Under the pieces are notes generated by a model, which made no database searches, was not told where the DNA came from, and saw nothing but the letters and a program-made list of their open reading frames with translations. From Cervus elaphus (taxonomy: Eukaryota; Chordata; Mammalia; Artiodactyla; Cervidae): DNA of 64,000 nt. Below, piece by piece: positions 1 through 10,195 of this stretch; positions within the stretch are counted from its first letter, which is position 1; each line of letters begins with the position of its first letter. The translations under genes and the position numbers were made by a program. The stretch is from NCBI RefSeq assembly GCF_910594005.1, contig NC_057848.1, positions 55,135,616 to 55,199,615 of the forward strand, read 5' to 3'.

Positions 1-1974
1 AGTTACAGTTGCTTGGCTGTAAATAAAATATCCCCTGGAACGAAGCATTTTAATTTGAAGTGATTCTATCAGGAGCAGCTGACAAACCTTTCAAGGAAAC
101 TGGCAGTGTGAAGAGGAACCTCTATAAAAATAGGAAAAGGGCTTTGAAAAGAGCTAATGAAGTTTCAACACGCAGCCCTGAACACGAGCTGGGCCCATTC
201 GGATACCGGTCAGTGTGTTTCAGAAACAGAGCCAATTAACCAGGGTGGGGGACTTCGGAGGGCACACTTGCCAGCTCCCTTCTTGAACTTTCCTGTGAAA
301 CACCAGGCGCCAACAGCCTCCGCCCAGCCAGCCTTCCAGCACAATCTGTGGGGCCCGGGCCTTAGCTCCAGACTGCACAAGGTCCAATCTGTGCACGTGC
401 ACTTGTCACACCCTCTTCTGAACCCAGACGTGATCAATAGATGTGGATGGACTTGAATTTCTGGAGGAGGTGTTCTGTTTTGTTTTTTCAGAAAGGAAAG
501 GTGCCAATCACCATAAAAGAGCCAAGGAAAGCCTGCAAGCCACCTTGCCCGGTCGGTATCAAACCAACAGGAATCGGGATAAAGAATGAGCAAGTAAACC
601 AAAAGCCACAACTACCTATTTTTAAAACTACAACAACATGTGGGATGAACAGTAGTGCTGCTAGCTTTGTTTTTATCTACAGACATCTGTTTGGGGTTTC
701 TTTGACTCCAGTACTTGATTTCTATGGTGTGATGGGACAAGGGTCTGAGATTTGGGGTAGAACAACTTGGATGTATATGTGTAGTTGCACAAACAGGCAT
801 AACATTGTCTGCAGCAGGGAAAGAAGCTCTCAAAATGCTGGGATTTAACAAGTACCCAGGAAAATTCCCCTGTTCCCAGCTTCTCACCCCCTTCCGACCC
901 CAAACTGCAGCTGGAATCTAAAATTACACCATTCACCAATCAAGGCTTTGGTTTAAGTGTTCACCCATGGGCTTGAACGCTGAATACCTATCTCGTGAAT
1001 TTTGATTCAATGAAAGCTGAGCGTATATATTAATAACAAGCCACACACACCAAATCGCAGGTCCTTGGGTCCCTGTAGAGCAAGCCAGATGGAGATTTTA
1101 CAGGCCAAGGATTTGTTTTGGAAACGCTCTACATGGTTTCTTAATCCACAGTCTAGTCACCCACAGCTCAGCCCAACCTGTGGGTACACAAAGACAGATC
1201 TGGGGAGAGGACAGCTGCCATTCTGGATCCACTCCTCCCCCAAAGAACTCTGAGGAGCAGTGTGCCCCACAAGGGGGGGAGTGCTTCCTGTGGCAACAGT
1301 TGCTTCTATTCCTCACCACCCCTCCCGCCCCACCCCGGCCCCCGCTTCCCCATCCCCCTGCACTCTGCATCCTCTGCTTTTCAATGAGGTCATCTACTCT
1401 TCAGCTGCACAATCAAAAATAAGTAAGGAGTAGGCCTCCAGACTAGTGACTGTTATTAAAACTAAACTCCATCAGCACATTCTCAGGACTGCACCTGGGA
1501 AGGCAGATGCCTGATGCTGCCCACTCTCAGGGCTGCTTCTGGCTCCCAGGGACCTGAGTGCAAACCTCAGACAGGGGTCATCACACATTTCAAATGCAAG
1601 GAATTCAAAATGCAACACTGACAAAACATGGGAGGAAGGAGGGGTAAGCCCCCTCCCCAGCTGCTCTCTGCTAGAAACCCCTCCTCACCAAGGAGCCCTT
1701 CCTCCTTGTGGGCCTGGAAAGGAAGAACTGAAAAGCTTGGTCCTGTGGGAGCACACCTACGGATACCATTATTTCCCATGCTGTCTCTTCCGGGATTCTC
1801 CCAAGGGAGAATCTTTGGTTTCTAAACTATTTCTCACTGATTAATCAATCAGCAAGAAGGAAACACCCCTGCAGAACTGGCGGGCCTCCTGCAGCACACT
1901 TCCAGAGGAATTTCAGGGTCTGCACTCTAGTGGAAGTGTCCCCCACACCCGTCCTAATCTCCCAGCAACTCTCC
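1..1974. other. Unique sequence, no gene seen
   Basis: No repeat family was recognised here. Bases 200-440 are moderately GC-rich with scattered CpG and could be a regulatory element, but nothing identifies one. A C-rich, pyrimidine-biased run covers about 1310-1365. Short open frames on both strands have no recognisable domain and no consistent splice signals. Confidence 0.6.
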
Positions 1975-2075
1975 AACGTCTCCCACAGGAAGAAACGCAG
2001 GTTCTGTGGGGCTAGGTAACTTGCCCAGATCACACAGAGAAGAAATTCTCGCACTCAGATTCATACCCAAGTCTG
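1975..2075 (-). mobile_element. MIR SINE fragment
   Basis: The text around 2018-2045 (taacttgcccagatcacaca) is the reverse complement of the MIR core phrase for 'tgtgtgacct..gggcaagtta'. The 5' and 3' parts are too decayed to place. Confidence 0.55.
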
Positions 2076-3184
2076 TTTGAAGCCGGAGCCAAGGCTCGTA
2101 TACATGAAACCGGATGGAGTCTCTGGCATTCATTTTCTAGCACTTCCTCCTGCTAACCCCCAAGAGGCAGGGCTGTTAAAGAACAGACACCAGATTCAGT
2201 CACTTACTCCAATGGGAATCACACCGCCTGGCTCTGAAGGATCTTCTTACAGAGATGCCCGTCAGAGATGAGATGGTACACTCCGAGCTAGTGTCAGTGC
2301 CACCTCCTCCCGGATCCCAATTCCCCTCAAAACAAATCTTTTCACCAGAGTCAAGTCAGAGACCGGAAGAGCTCGAGTTGGCTCAACACTGTGCTTTCAT
2401 TGATGCGGTTTCACCTGAGGGAATAAAGTGAAAGCAGTTTCTCTACCTCGAACCAGGGTGGAGGTCGGAATAGGGGGAGAAGGCAGGGCAGAGGAGAGGT
2501 CTGTGCCTATGACATTATGCCTTAAATGGATATTTGTCTTCTCTTGTCAGTACTGATGGGAAAAGAGGGAAAAGAGGAACAAGAGGAAGTAACAGGAAGA
2601 ATGAAATCTATTCTGGTCTTGTCACCTTCAGGAGCAAAGGGCCAGGTTTCCAGAGCTCTGGCTGAGGGGTGGACGCGTGCAGCAAAGATGGCCTCTCTCT
2701 GTTCTGGGAGAACAGTGTTTCTCTGCAGAAATAAAGCAGCTGCAGGGAAAGCTCTGGCTGGCTGGGCACAGAAGGGCGGCCTCTCTTGGATGACACCCTG
2801 TTTCTATGGCTTTGGCTTCCAACCACTGCCTGGCCTCCTCACAGGGCTGGGAAGCTGCAACTTTCGAAAGTGCCCACTAAGCTTTTCTAAAGATATTCCT
2901 TGTCAGAAGTCAAGGAGTGGAATGCAGCTTACTCTCATGAGAAGCTTGTCGGGGCAGGGGGGTGGGGGGGGGGTGGGGGGGAAGCAGAGAAGGGAAGAGT
3001 ACTATGGTTTTATTTATATACAAATAAAGAGAATGTAGGCCAAGAGGACAGTGTGTATGGTTCTGTCCCAGGAAACTAGTGCTAGGAATGTATTTTGAAT
3101 TCAGGCAGCAGGGCAGGACAAGGTGAGGCAAGTGTGGTACTTAACCTTGGGTGTAAAATTTAAGGCGGTGTCAAAACACTCAGT
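2076..3184. other. Unique sequence, no gene seen
   Basis: A 170-codon open frame runs through 2526-3038 but has no domain, and its C-terminal part crosses a poly-G tract, so I treat it as chance. No repeat was recognised apart from the G-run at 2951-2981. Confidence 0.55.
2951..2981 (+). repeat. G-rich low-complexity run
   Basis: Four or more runs of at least three G lie within 31 bases, separated by single C, A or T bases. This fits the G-quadruplex rule of four G-tracts with short loops on the + strand. Whether it folds in the cell is unknown. Confidence 0.85.
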
Positions 3185-3837
3185 ACTCAGGATACTTTTT
3201 AGAACACACGTTTGTATTTTAGAACAGTTTCATATCTACAGGAAAATTGTGAAGACAGTACAGAAAGTTCCCCCACCCTCAGTTTCCCCATTATTAATGC
3301 TTTGGATTAATAAAGTACCTTTGTCACAATTAATGTCATAATGAACTAAAGTCTCTGCTTCATTCAGATTTCCTTAACTTTCACGTCTTTTCTGTTCCAG
3401 CATACCACATGACATTTAGCTGTCCGTGCCCTTAGGCTCCTCTTGGCAATGACAGTTTCTCGGCCTTTCCTAGTGTTTGATGACCTTGACAAATTTGAAG
3501 AGTACTGAGCAGGTATTTTATGGGATACCATCCTACTGGATTTTTCTTGATGTTTTTCTCATGCCCAGACCAGGGCTATGGATTAATGGGAGGAAGACCA
3601 CAGAGGTAAAGTGTGACTGTCATCACACCATAGTGAGGGTATGTACCATATGTACTATCCACATGATTTATGACTACATGCACTGGCCTTCCTCACCTAG
3701 CTGAGGTAGGGTTTGCAAACTTCCTTCACTGAAAGGTTACTCTCCTTTCCCTTTCCACAGTGTGTTCTTCAGAGGGAAGTAACATTTCATAGCTCACACT
3801 TAAGGAATGAAGAGTTAAGGGCAGTGTATTTTTTAGG

Positions 3838-4318
3838 TGAAACATTGACTGAAACTGTCTACCCTGGCCAGACACCATAGTAATGATTCATGAGAGTTAT
3901 TTTACAACAGGAAGTCCAGGTAAGGGATGCGGAACTAATAAGCCACCACCAACCTCAAGAATTCAGGAAAGGTCAAAAGGAGACACCACTCTATAAGTTG
4001 TAACAACTTCCCAGAATCCTTCTCACTGAAATTCATCTTGGCTGAGGGATGCATGCACCACCAGGAAGGACCTGAGTCAGAATGACTGGCCAGAGACAAC
4101 ACAGAAACCAATCCCATCACCATAAAACCCAACACTGCTAGCCACATGGCAGAGCAATTCTCCTGGGTTCCTTTACCCTCCTGCTCTCCTCCCAGGCGCC
4201 CCTTCCCAAGAAAATCTCTTGCTTTGTCAGATTTTTGTGTCTCCTCAGACAATTCATTTCTCAGTATTAGACAAGAGCCTCCTTTTGGGCCCTGGAAAGG
4301 GTCCCCCTTCCCGCAACA
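3838..4318 (+). mobile_element. Solo ERV LTR (BTLTR1-like)
   Basis: About 480 bp beginning TG and ending CA, inserted in the L1 relic. It matches my memory of a bovine endogenous retrovirus LTR (phrases 'aggtcaaaaggagacaccac', 'ctcttgctttgtcag', 'tgtctcctcagacaattcat', 'gggccctggaaagggtcccc'). The expected polyadenylation hexamer near 4207 is degraded. No internal retroviral sequence or second LTR is present, so it is a solo LTR from recombination between paired LTRs. A clear target duplication was not found. Confidence 0.75.
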
Positions 4319-4372
4319 TACTTACACAAATTATTTGAAATTACCCTGCATGGGAGATTTGTTTCTTCAGAC

Positions 4373-4545
4373 TGAGGAGATGCGGGTTCAATCCCTGTGT
4401 CAGGAAGATCCCCTAGAGGAGGGTATGGGAGCCCACTCCAGTATTCTTGCCTGGAGAACCCCCATGAAGAGAGGAGCCTGGCAGACTGCAGTCCATAGGG
4501 TTGCAAAGAGTCAGACGCGACTGAAGCTATTGAGCACGTATGCAC
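4373..4545 (+). mobile_element. Bov-tA/ART2A SINE, 5'-truncated
   Basis: Lacks the first part of the tRNA-Glu-like head but keeps the B-box region (gggttcaatccctg at about 4385) and the Bov-A body through 'gagtcagacgcgactgaag'. It splits the ancient L1. Confidence 0.85.
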
Positions 4546-4628
4546 CTCCCCACATATTTAATAATTTGTTTGTATCAATATGGACTCTGATATGTATAAT
4601 ATACTTTGTGTTATATATACTCCAATAC

Positions 4629-4764
4629 TACTTTTTTTTTTAAGTTGCTTTCTTTTGCTGCACTGCATGGCCTGTCGGATCTTATTTCCCTGACTAGGGA
4701 TTGAAGCCGTGACCTAAGCAGTGAAACCATGGAGTCCTAACCACTGGACGGCCAGAGAATTCCC
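4629..4764 (-). mobile_element. CHR-2-like tRNA SINE
   Basis: Antisense copy: a poly-T run at 4630-4640 is the tail, followed by the reverse complement of the tRNA-derived body (ccctgactagggattgaa; taaccactggacggccag; aattccc). It is inserted in the ancient L1. Confidence 0.8.
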
Positions 4765-4809
4765 TATACTATCTTATTTATTTTGTTTCTCAAACTTCTC
4801 CAGCTTTGG

Positions 4810-5314
4810 GGGCATCCCTGGTAGCTCAGCGGTTAATAGTCCACCTGCCAGTGCAGGAGACACTGGTTCAATCCCTGATCCAGGAAGATGCCACATGCCA
4901 CAGAGCAACAAAGCCTGTGCACCACAACTATTGAGCCCGTGCTCTAGAGCCCAGGAGCCACAACTGCTGAATCCATGTGCTGCAACTCCTGAGCCTTCGC
5001 ACCCTAGAGCCTGTGCTCCACAACAAGAGCTGCTGCTGCTGCTAAGTCACTTCAGTCGTGTCCAACTCTTCGCGACCCCATGGACTGCAGCCTACCAGGC
5101 TCCTCCGTCCATGGGATTTTCCAGGCAAGAGTACTGGAGTGGGGTGCCATTGCCTTCTCCGCCACAACAAGACAAGCCACCACAATGAGAAGCCCTCACG
5201 CTGCAACTAGAGAGTAGCCCGCACTCGCTGCAACTAGAGAAAAGCCCTTGAAGCAATGAAGACTCAGCACAGCCAAAAATTAATAAATTAATAAAATAAA
5301 TTTTTTTTAAGTTT
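4810..5314 (+). mobile_element. CHR-type SINE (long form) with A-rich tail
   Basis: The tRNA-Glu-like head (ggtagctcagcggttaatag) is followed by the CHR body with repeated 'gagcccgtgctctagagccc' units and an A-rich tail at about 5268-5314. An 11-bp TSD, tccagctttgg, flanks it at 4799-4809 and 5315-5325, which proves insertion into the L1. It contains a Bov-A2 at 5029-5161. Confidence 0.9.
5029..5161 (-). mobile_element. Bov-A2 SINE nested in the CHR SINE
   Basis: Starts with a (GCT)n run and reads as antisense Bov-A (cagtcgtgtccaactctt; tggagtggggtgccattg). An 11-bp TSD, ccacaacaaga, lies at 5018-5028 and 5162-5172. The Bov-A2 is therefore younger than its CHR host. Confidence 0.92.
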
Positions 5315-5563
5315 TCCAGCTTTGGTCATTGGTAGCTCTTTCAGCTGACTCCTGTGCCATACCCCCATCAATGTTTTGCTTTGGGGATTTGTTTGTTTTT
5401 TAGCACTTCTTTACTTTCTGGCACTACAGGATACTCCAGGCTCATCTTGTATATTTCTTGCCCCGTATTGTATATTTCTTCATAGAATCAGTCATTTCTC
5501 CAAAAAGCCTCAGTTACTCTTACTGGAGAACAGTATTAGTGACCAAGATATGAGTGCTAGTTG

Positions 5564-6080
5564 AATAAATCATCTTTTATTGCAATATTCTAAAAAAACA
5601 AATCTGCAAACTCTCACCTCCAGTCTATCTGCCTGTTTTTGTAAATAAAGTTTAATTGGAACAAGGGATATAAGTATTGGGGGTGGGCAAGAGAGGCAGG
5701 CATGTTTAAGGGCAGAGTTGTAGACTGTCTTTATGCACAAATTTCGTATTTGGTCCATCTTGAATTTCTCTGCACTCATTTTGACATGTATCACCAAAAT
5801 ATTTTTTATTCTGATTACTGAGATTTTTGGCACCCCCTTAAGTTTTGTACCCAAGTTGAGTATCTTGCTCACCTCACCTTACTTTGGGCCCTAATAGGGA
5901 GCAGTCAGCAGTCCGGCTTAGGGTCAATGACTGAACTTGTGACTTCTTCCAGTGAAAGGGTGCTGCTTAAGGCTCGCCTCTGACTGGGCATCGTCATCTT
6001 CAGCAGAGTTGTGTATTAAAACAACAGATCATCCGACCTCAGCCCAGCCCTCCTAAACCATACTTTGTTGGAGAGGGTTC
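5564..6080. other. Mostly unique; possible hAT MITE fragment
   Basis: Bases 5630-5666 (cctgtttttgtaaataaagt...) resemble the MER3/MER30-type hAT-Charlie MITE seen more fully at 50845-51115, but the rest of that element is not traceable. No gene signal. Confidence 0.4.
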
Positions 6081-6097
6081 AGGAACCTGCCATTTTA

Positions 6098-6592
6098 TTT
6101 ATTTTTCAACATTTACATAATTTTATTTTATTTTTAAAATTCTATACTGCTTTACAGTTTTCAAAAGTTTCACACACATGATTTCATATAATCTCATAAT
6201 AAACCTTCTTCCCCCTACCCTCATACTGCACCTCCCCACTTCCTTCTCCCCACAAGTAACCACCTGTGTGTTCTCTATATCTGTAAGTCTGCTTCCTTTT
6301 TGTTTTATTCATTAGCTTGTTTTATTTTTCAGATTCCCCATATAAGTTTTCTCATGCAGTATTTGTCTTTCTCTGCCTGACTTAATTCACTTAGCATGAT
6401 GCCCTCCAGGTCCATTCATGTTGCTGAAAATGGCAAAATTTCATTCTTTTTCATGGCTGAGTAGTATTCCATTGCATGTATAGGCGTGTGTGTGTGTGTG
6501 TACGTACCGTATCTTTATCCATTCATCTATTGATGGATATTTAGGTTGCTTTCCTATATTAGTTATTGTAAATAATTATGCAGTCAACATGG
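6098..6592 (-). mobile_element. L1 3' fragment, antisense
   Basis: Reverse complement of L1 ORF2 end and 3' region (aggtccattcatgttgctg; gctgagtagtattccattg). A 17-bp TSD with one mismatch (aggaacctgc[c/t]atttta) at 6081-6097 and 6593-6609 fixes the boundaries. A short GT run lies inside at 6485-6500. Confidence 0.88.
6485..6500 (+). repeat. (GT)n microsatellite
   Basis: About eight GT units within the antisense L1, at the place where many L1 copies carry a CA/GT-rich stretch. Confidence 0.9.
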
Positions 6593-6705
6593 AGGAACCT
6601 GCTATTTTAACGTGAAGGAATCCATGACAACTATCCAGTGTGATCCCAGGTCTCATGTTTGGGAATCACTAAGTTAAGCCATTACTGCAGGTCTGTGGAT
6701 GGGAA

Positions 6706-6900
6706 GGGCTTCCCTTGTGGCACAGCAGGTAAAGAATCCGCCCACACTGTGGGAGACCTGGGTTTGGTCCCTGGGTTGGGAAGATACCCTGGAGAAGGAA
6801 AACGCTACCCACTCCAGTATTCTGGCCTGGACAATACCAAGGACTGTATAGTTCATGGGGTTGCAATGAGTCGGACACGACTGAGCAACTTTCACGTTCA
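6706..6900 (+). mobile_element. Bov-tA SINE, full length
   Basis: Complete tRNA-Glu head (gggcttcccttgtggcacag) and Bov-A body ending 'gactgagcaactttcacgtt'. The TSD tgtggatgg(g)aa lies at 6694-6705 and 6901-6911. Confidence 0.93.
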
Positions 6901-7569
6901 TGTGGATGGAAAGGTGGCATTTAAAAAGTATAGGTGAAAGTTTTCATGCACTCCTTTGTGTTTAATGATGACATTTGTTTTATAATTTCAAATAATATTA
7001 ATTGAGGGGGAGCAGTGTATGTATGGCTCCAATTGAGATCCAGGTCTTTAAAGTGGTTGCATAAGGTTGATCCCTTAGCATGTATGTCTGGAAGATCCAA
7101 AAGTACCACTTTGGGTCCAGGGGAGCAGGACTGCATCTGGGCCCTGACTATTTTCTCTTCCACTCTCACTTACTGACCAAGTTGGGGGCAGTGGCTACTC
7201 ATTTTGGACTTGCTATTAATCAGCCACAGGATAACATCTCTTGCTGATTCATTTTCCCCTGGAGTGCGTACTCCCCATCTCTTTCCTCCCTTTGGCCAGT
7301 CTCCTGGGCTCTGCCTGCTCTCCATCTTACTGGGCCTGTGGCTTCTGGCCCATCTCATCCTCCTTGCTCTGCGGGCACACTTGTCTTAAGATTGCTCACA
7401 CTCCTGGCTGTTCTCCTGCCTGAGCTTCCTCTATCCCTCTCTCTCTTCCTTCCCCACAGCTCTCTCACAACCTTTTTCTCATACATGATTATGATCTTGC
7501 TTTCTTTCTCACTCTCACATTCTCTCTTTCTTCCTCTCCACTTTCTCTCCCTCTTGCTCTCCCATTCCT

Positions 7570-7592
7570 TGTGTGTGTGTGTGTGTGTGTGT
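7570..7592 (+). repeat. (GT)n microsatellite
   Basis: About eleven GT units following a long CT-rich stretch (7395-7560). Likely length-polymorphic. Confidence 0.95.
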
Positions 7593-8298
7593 CTTTTGAA
7601 AGCCAGAGTCATTTCCCTAAACACATGGAGTACCCCAGAGAAGAAGAACTAGGCCAGCTCTATGGGGAAAACAGGAAAAAAATTTTTTCAGCCACAATGA
7701 GGAAAATGCCATTGGGTCCAAGACTCTCAAGAGGGATCTAACAAAACTCTTTAAATCCTTGGGGCTAAAGGTACTGTCAGGCTATAGATGTGCAATCTAG
7801 CATTGTCTATTAAAGATAAAGCAGGTGGCCTCATTAGAAGCAATCAAAATTACCAAAGGGGAAAACCACTTCACAGGGAGGGAAGCCCTAACAGCTGGGG
7901 CTATTTGAGACTAATTGTCTAACTCGCCCTTAGGAACAGGAAGCTGAGGCTGAGGGAGGAAGTTGTTTTAACTCACCTCAAATATGTTACCAGCCAAAGA
8001 ACTTCCCACAGTATAAAGCCAGCGTCTCTGAGAAGCAGCCAGCAGAGAGGTGAGCCTTCTGGAGAGTTGCTAGAGGATTTCAGAAACAAGCTTCAAGGAT
8101 GGAGTCACTTTGATTTCTGGCACCAAGACAGGCTGGAAGGATCACTTAATAACCTCTGGAAACTTATCTCTGGGCCACTCTTTGCCACGGAGCAGGGAAG
8201 CATGATTTGTGGCACTTGGGCAGATGCTGGGTCGTGTATGGATGTTATCAGACTGCAGAATCGGGGTGGAGGGGGCCCCAGGTTGAGGCTGGTGCACT

Positions 8299-8390
8299 GG
8301 AGACTCTCTCTCTCTGTGTATATCTTTGTGTCTTTCTGTCTCTGTGTCCGTCTCTGTCTGCCTCTCCCTCGTCCCTTCTCCCCTCCGTAA
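8299..8390 (+). repeat. CT/GT-rich low-complexity tract
   Basis: A strongly pyrimidine-biased run with (CT)n and TGTCTCTG-type units; no function is inferred. Confidence 0.8.
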
Positions 8391-9094
8391 GTGAAAAGTT
8401 AGCTGAAGGCCCAGTTTTAGAAAGAGGTGATTTAGGCAATGCGCTGGTGTTTTTACAATACTTCTAAAAGTCTTTTTGAGACAAACATATGCCAGGGGCC
8501 AAAATAAAACATGGGCTGCTCAAAAATACTTTTCCTTTTGTTTGAAATATTTGCCTTTTAAAAGAGATTTAACAATTTTGTTTGGGGCTCATTTATAGGA
8601 ATCCATCTAACTGTAGCAACGTTAAAAAAATCATTCAATTTCCAGAATGCAATCTGATATTTATTAAGCTCTTTCCTCAAGGAACAGAAAGGACTAAGTC
8701 AGTGAAAGTCACTGAATCTTCTTCCCCAAAATGAACAAACATGAGAAAACAAAATATCCTTGAGCATGAAAACTTCAGAAATTTCTATTTATTAAAATGC
8801 AGAGATGGGTCTTCAACAACACTTTTCAAATTTCATCTCATGGCTGAGGTTAAAACAAACTGTTAAAAACTAGTCTTACAATTTCACTTAATGTATTTTC
8901 AATAACAAATATGGCTACTTACTTAAAACTCTCCAACTATTAATAAAATAGGAACCAGCCATAAACAGAAATGAATGAGAAATTCTCCTTTGGGGTTCCT
9001 CCTTTTCAGTGTAACACTCTGATATAACTTTTGTGACTAATCTGATTATTATTATAATAGTACTCTGATCCCCCCTCCATATGACTCCTGAGAG

Positions 9095-9285
9095 CAATGT
9101 TTCAGTAAGTTCAGTCCAAAGACCAATTGCATCTGAATCACTTGGATTTACTTGCCCAAGAGTTGTTTCTCTGGCCTCACCATGATTCTGATTCTGCAGG
9201 AGCGGGGCCCAGAAATTTGAATTTTGAATGGACAGCCTGGGTGATTCCATGCAGGCTAAAGTGTGAGGATCACTCACACTCTTGA
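9095..9285 (+). mobile_element. MER5A-like hAT MITE
   Basis: Order and phrases fit MER5A: 'catctgaatcacttgg', then 'gattctgattctgcagg', 'ggggcccagaaatttgaat', and an end reading 'taaagtgtgaggatcac' (consensus 'taaagtttgagaaccac'). It is a non-autonomous DNA transposon relic. Confidence 0.7.
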
Positions 9286-9348
9286 GTAGGGCAAGGCACA
9301 CTTACCTCTGTAGGGCAAGACCTAATAGAGGAAGCACATTTAAATTAT

Positions 9349-9551
9349 GAAAGTGAAAGTGAAGTCGCTCAGTCATGTCCGACTCCTTGTGACCCCATGG
9401 ACTGTAGCTCCTCTGTCCATGGGATTTTCCAGGCAAGAGTATTGGAGTGGGTTGCCATTTCCTTCTCCAGGGGATCTTCCTAACCCAGGGATCAAACCCA
9501 GGTCTCCTGCATTGCAGATAGATGCTTTACCATCTGAGCCATTAGGGAAGC
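9349..9551 (-). mobile_element. Bov-tA SINE, antisense
   Basis: Reads from a GAAAGTGAAAGT tail through 'gctcagtcatgtccgactc' to the reverse-complement tRNA head (ctgagccattagggaag). The TSD taaattat lies at 9341-9348 and 9552-9559. Confidence 0.92.
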
Positions 9552-9774
9552 TAAATTATAGAACTCCCTTATGTGTCTATCTGATTTTAGAATTAATAGG
9601 AGAAACCCCCTTGACTACCCATAAAAGCAAGGTTGCCAACATGTGTTAGTCTTCCTTATTCCCTTTCTGGTCTTACAAACTACAGCAAAGTTGCCCAAGG
9701 TAGGGAGATGGTTTCCTAGGAAGAGGTTGGTCTTATAAAAGATGGGTAGTTGAGCAGGGATGAATGGAATGAAT

Positions 9775-10195
9775 GAATAAAGAAGATGTGGTATATATAT
9801 ACACAATGGAATACTATTCAGCTGCAAAGAAGGAAACCCTACCATTTGTGACAATGTGGATGGACATTGAGAGTATTATGCTAGGTGACATAAGTCAGAC
9901 AGAGAAAGACAAATACTGTATAATCTCACTGACATGTAGAATTTAAAATAAAACAAGCTCCTAGAAATAGAGATCAGATTTGTGGTTGCCAGAGGCAGAG
10001 CGTGGGCTTCCTTGGTGGCTCAGATGGTAAAGAATCTGCCTGCAACGCGGGAGATGTATGTTAACTAAACTTATTATGGTGATCATTTTGCTATATAAAC
10101 ATATAGCAAATCATTATGCTATACACCTTAAATGTATACAATGTTAGATATCAACTGTATCTCAATAAAACTTTTTAAAAAGATTTTTAAAAATG
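9775..10195 (+). mobile_element. L1 3' end with internal deletion and SINE scar
   Basis: Sense L1: 'caatggaatactattcagc', 'gacataagtcagacagag' and 'gatcattttgctatat', ending in 'tctcaataaaactttttaaaaa'. Bases 10004-10055 are a SINE head, and about 200 bp of expected L1 3' UTR between 10003 and 10056 is missing (see findings). Confidence 0.85.
10004..10055 (+). mobile_element. Bov-tA tRNA-head fragment
   Basis: Only the first ~52 bases of Bov-tA remain (gggcttccttggtggctcag to cgcgggaga). The Bov-A body and tail are absent. Confidence 0.85.

Larger units (their letters stand above)
3185..5563. mobile_element. Ancient L1 relic, interrupted by nested insertions
   Basis: Segments at 3185-3837, 4319-4372, 4546-4628, 4765-4809 and 5326-5563 read in order as one old mammalian L1 (L1M-type) non-coding region known from many genomes (phrases such as 'gatgaccttgacaaatttga', 'ggaggaagaccacagaggta', 'tccagctttggtcattgg', 'aggctcatcttgtatatttc'). 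The gaps are filled by an LTR and several SINEs, each listed separately. I am not sure which strand is sense. Confidence 0.75.
6912..9094. other. Unique sequence with pyrimidine-rich tracts
   Basis: No gene or transposon was recognised. It includes CT-rich stretches at 7395-7560 and 8299-8390, a (GT) run at 7570-7592 and a TATAAA at 8012-8017 discussed in the findings. Open frames here are low-complexity Leu/Ser-rich translations of CT-rich DNA. Confidence 0.6.

Noticed and set aside
2526..3038. 170-codon plus-strand frame
   Set aside because: It reads through a poly-G run and has no similarity I recognise; chance frame.
4146..4643. 165-codon plus-strand frame
   Set aside because: It runs from the solo LTR through ancient L1 into a Bov-tA SINE, so it is a composite of unrelated repeats.
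6706..6900. Possible functional tRNA-Glu gene in SINE heads
   Set aside because: Bov-tA and CHR heads are tRNA-derived but lack a complete cloverleaf and continue directly into the SINE body.
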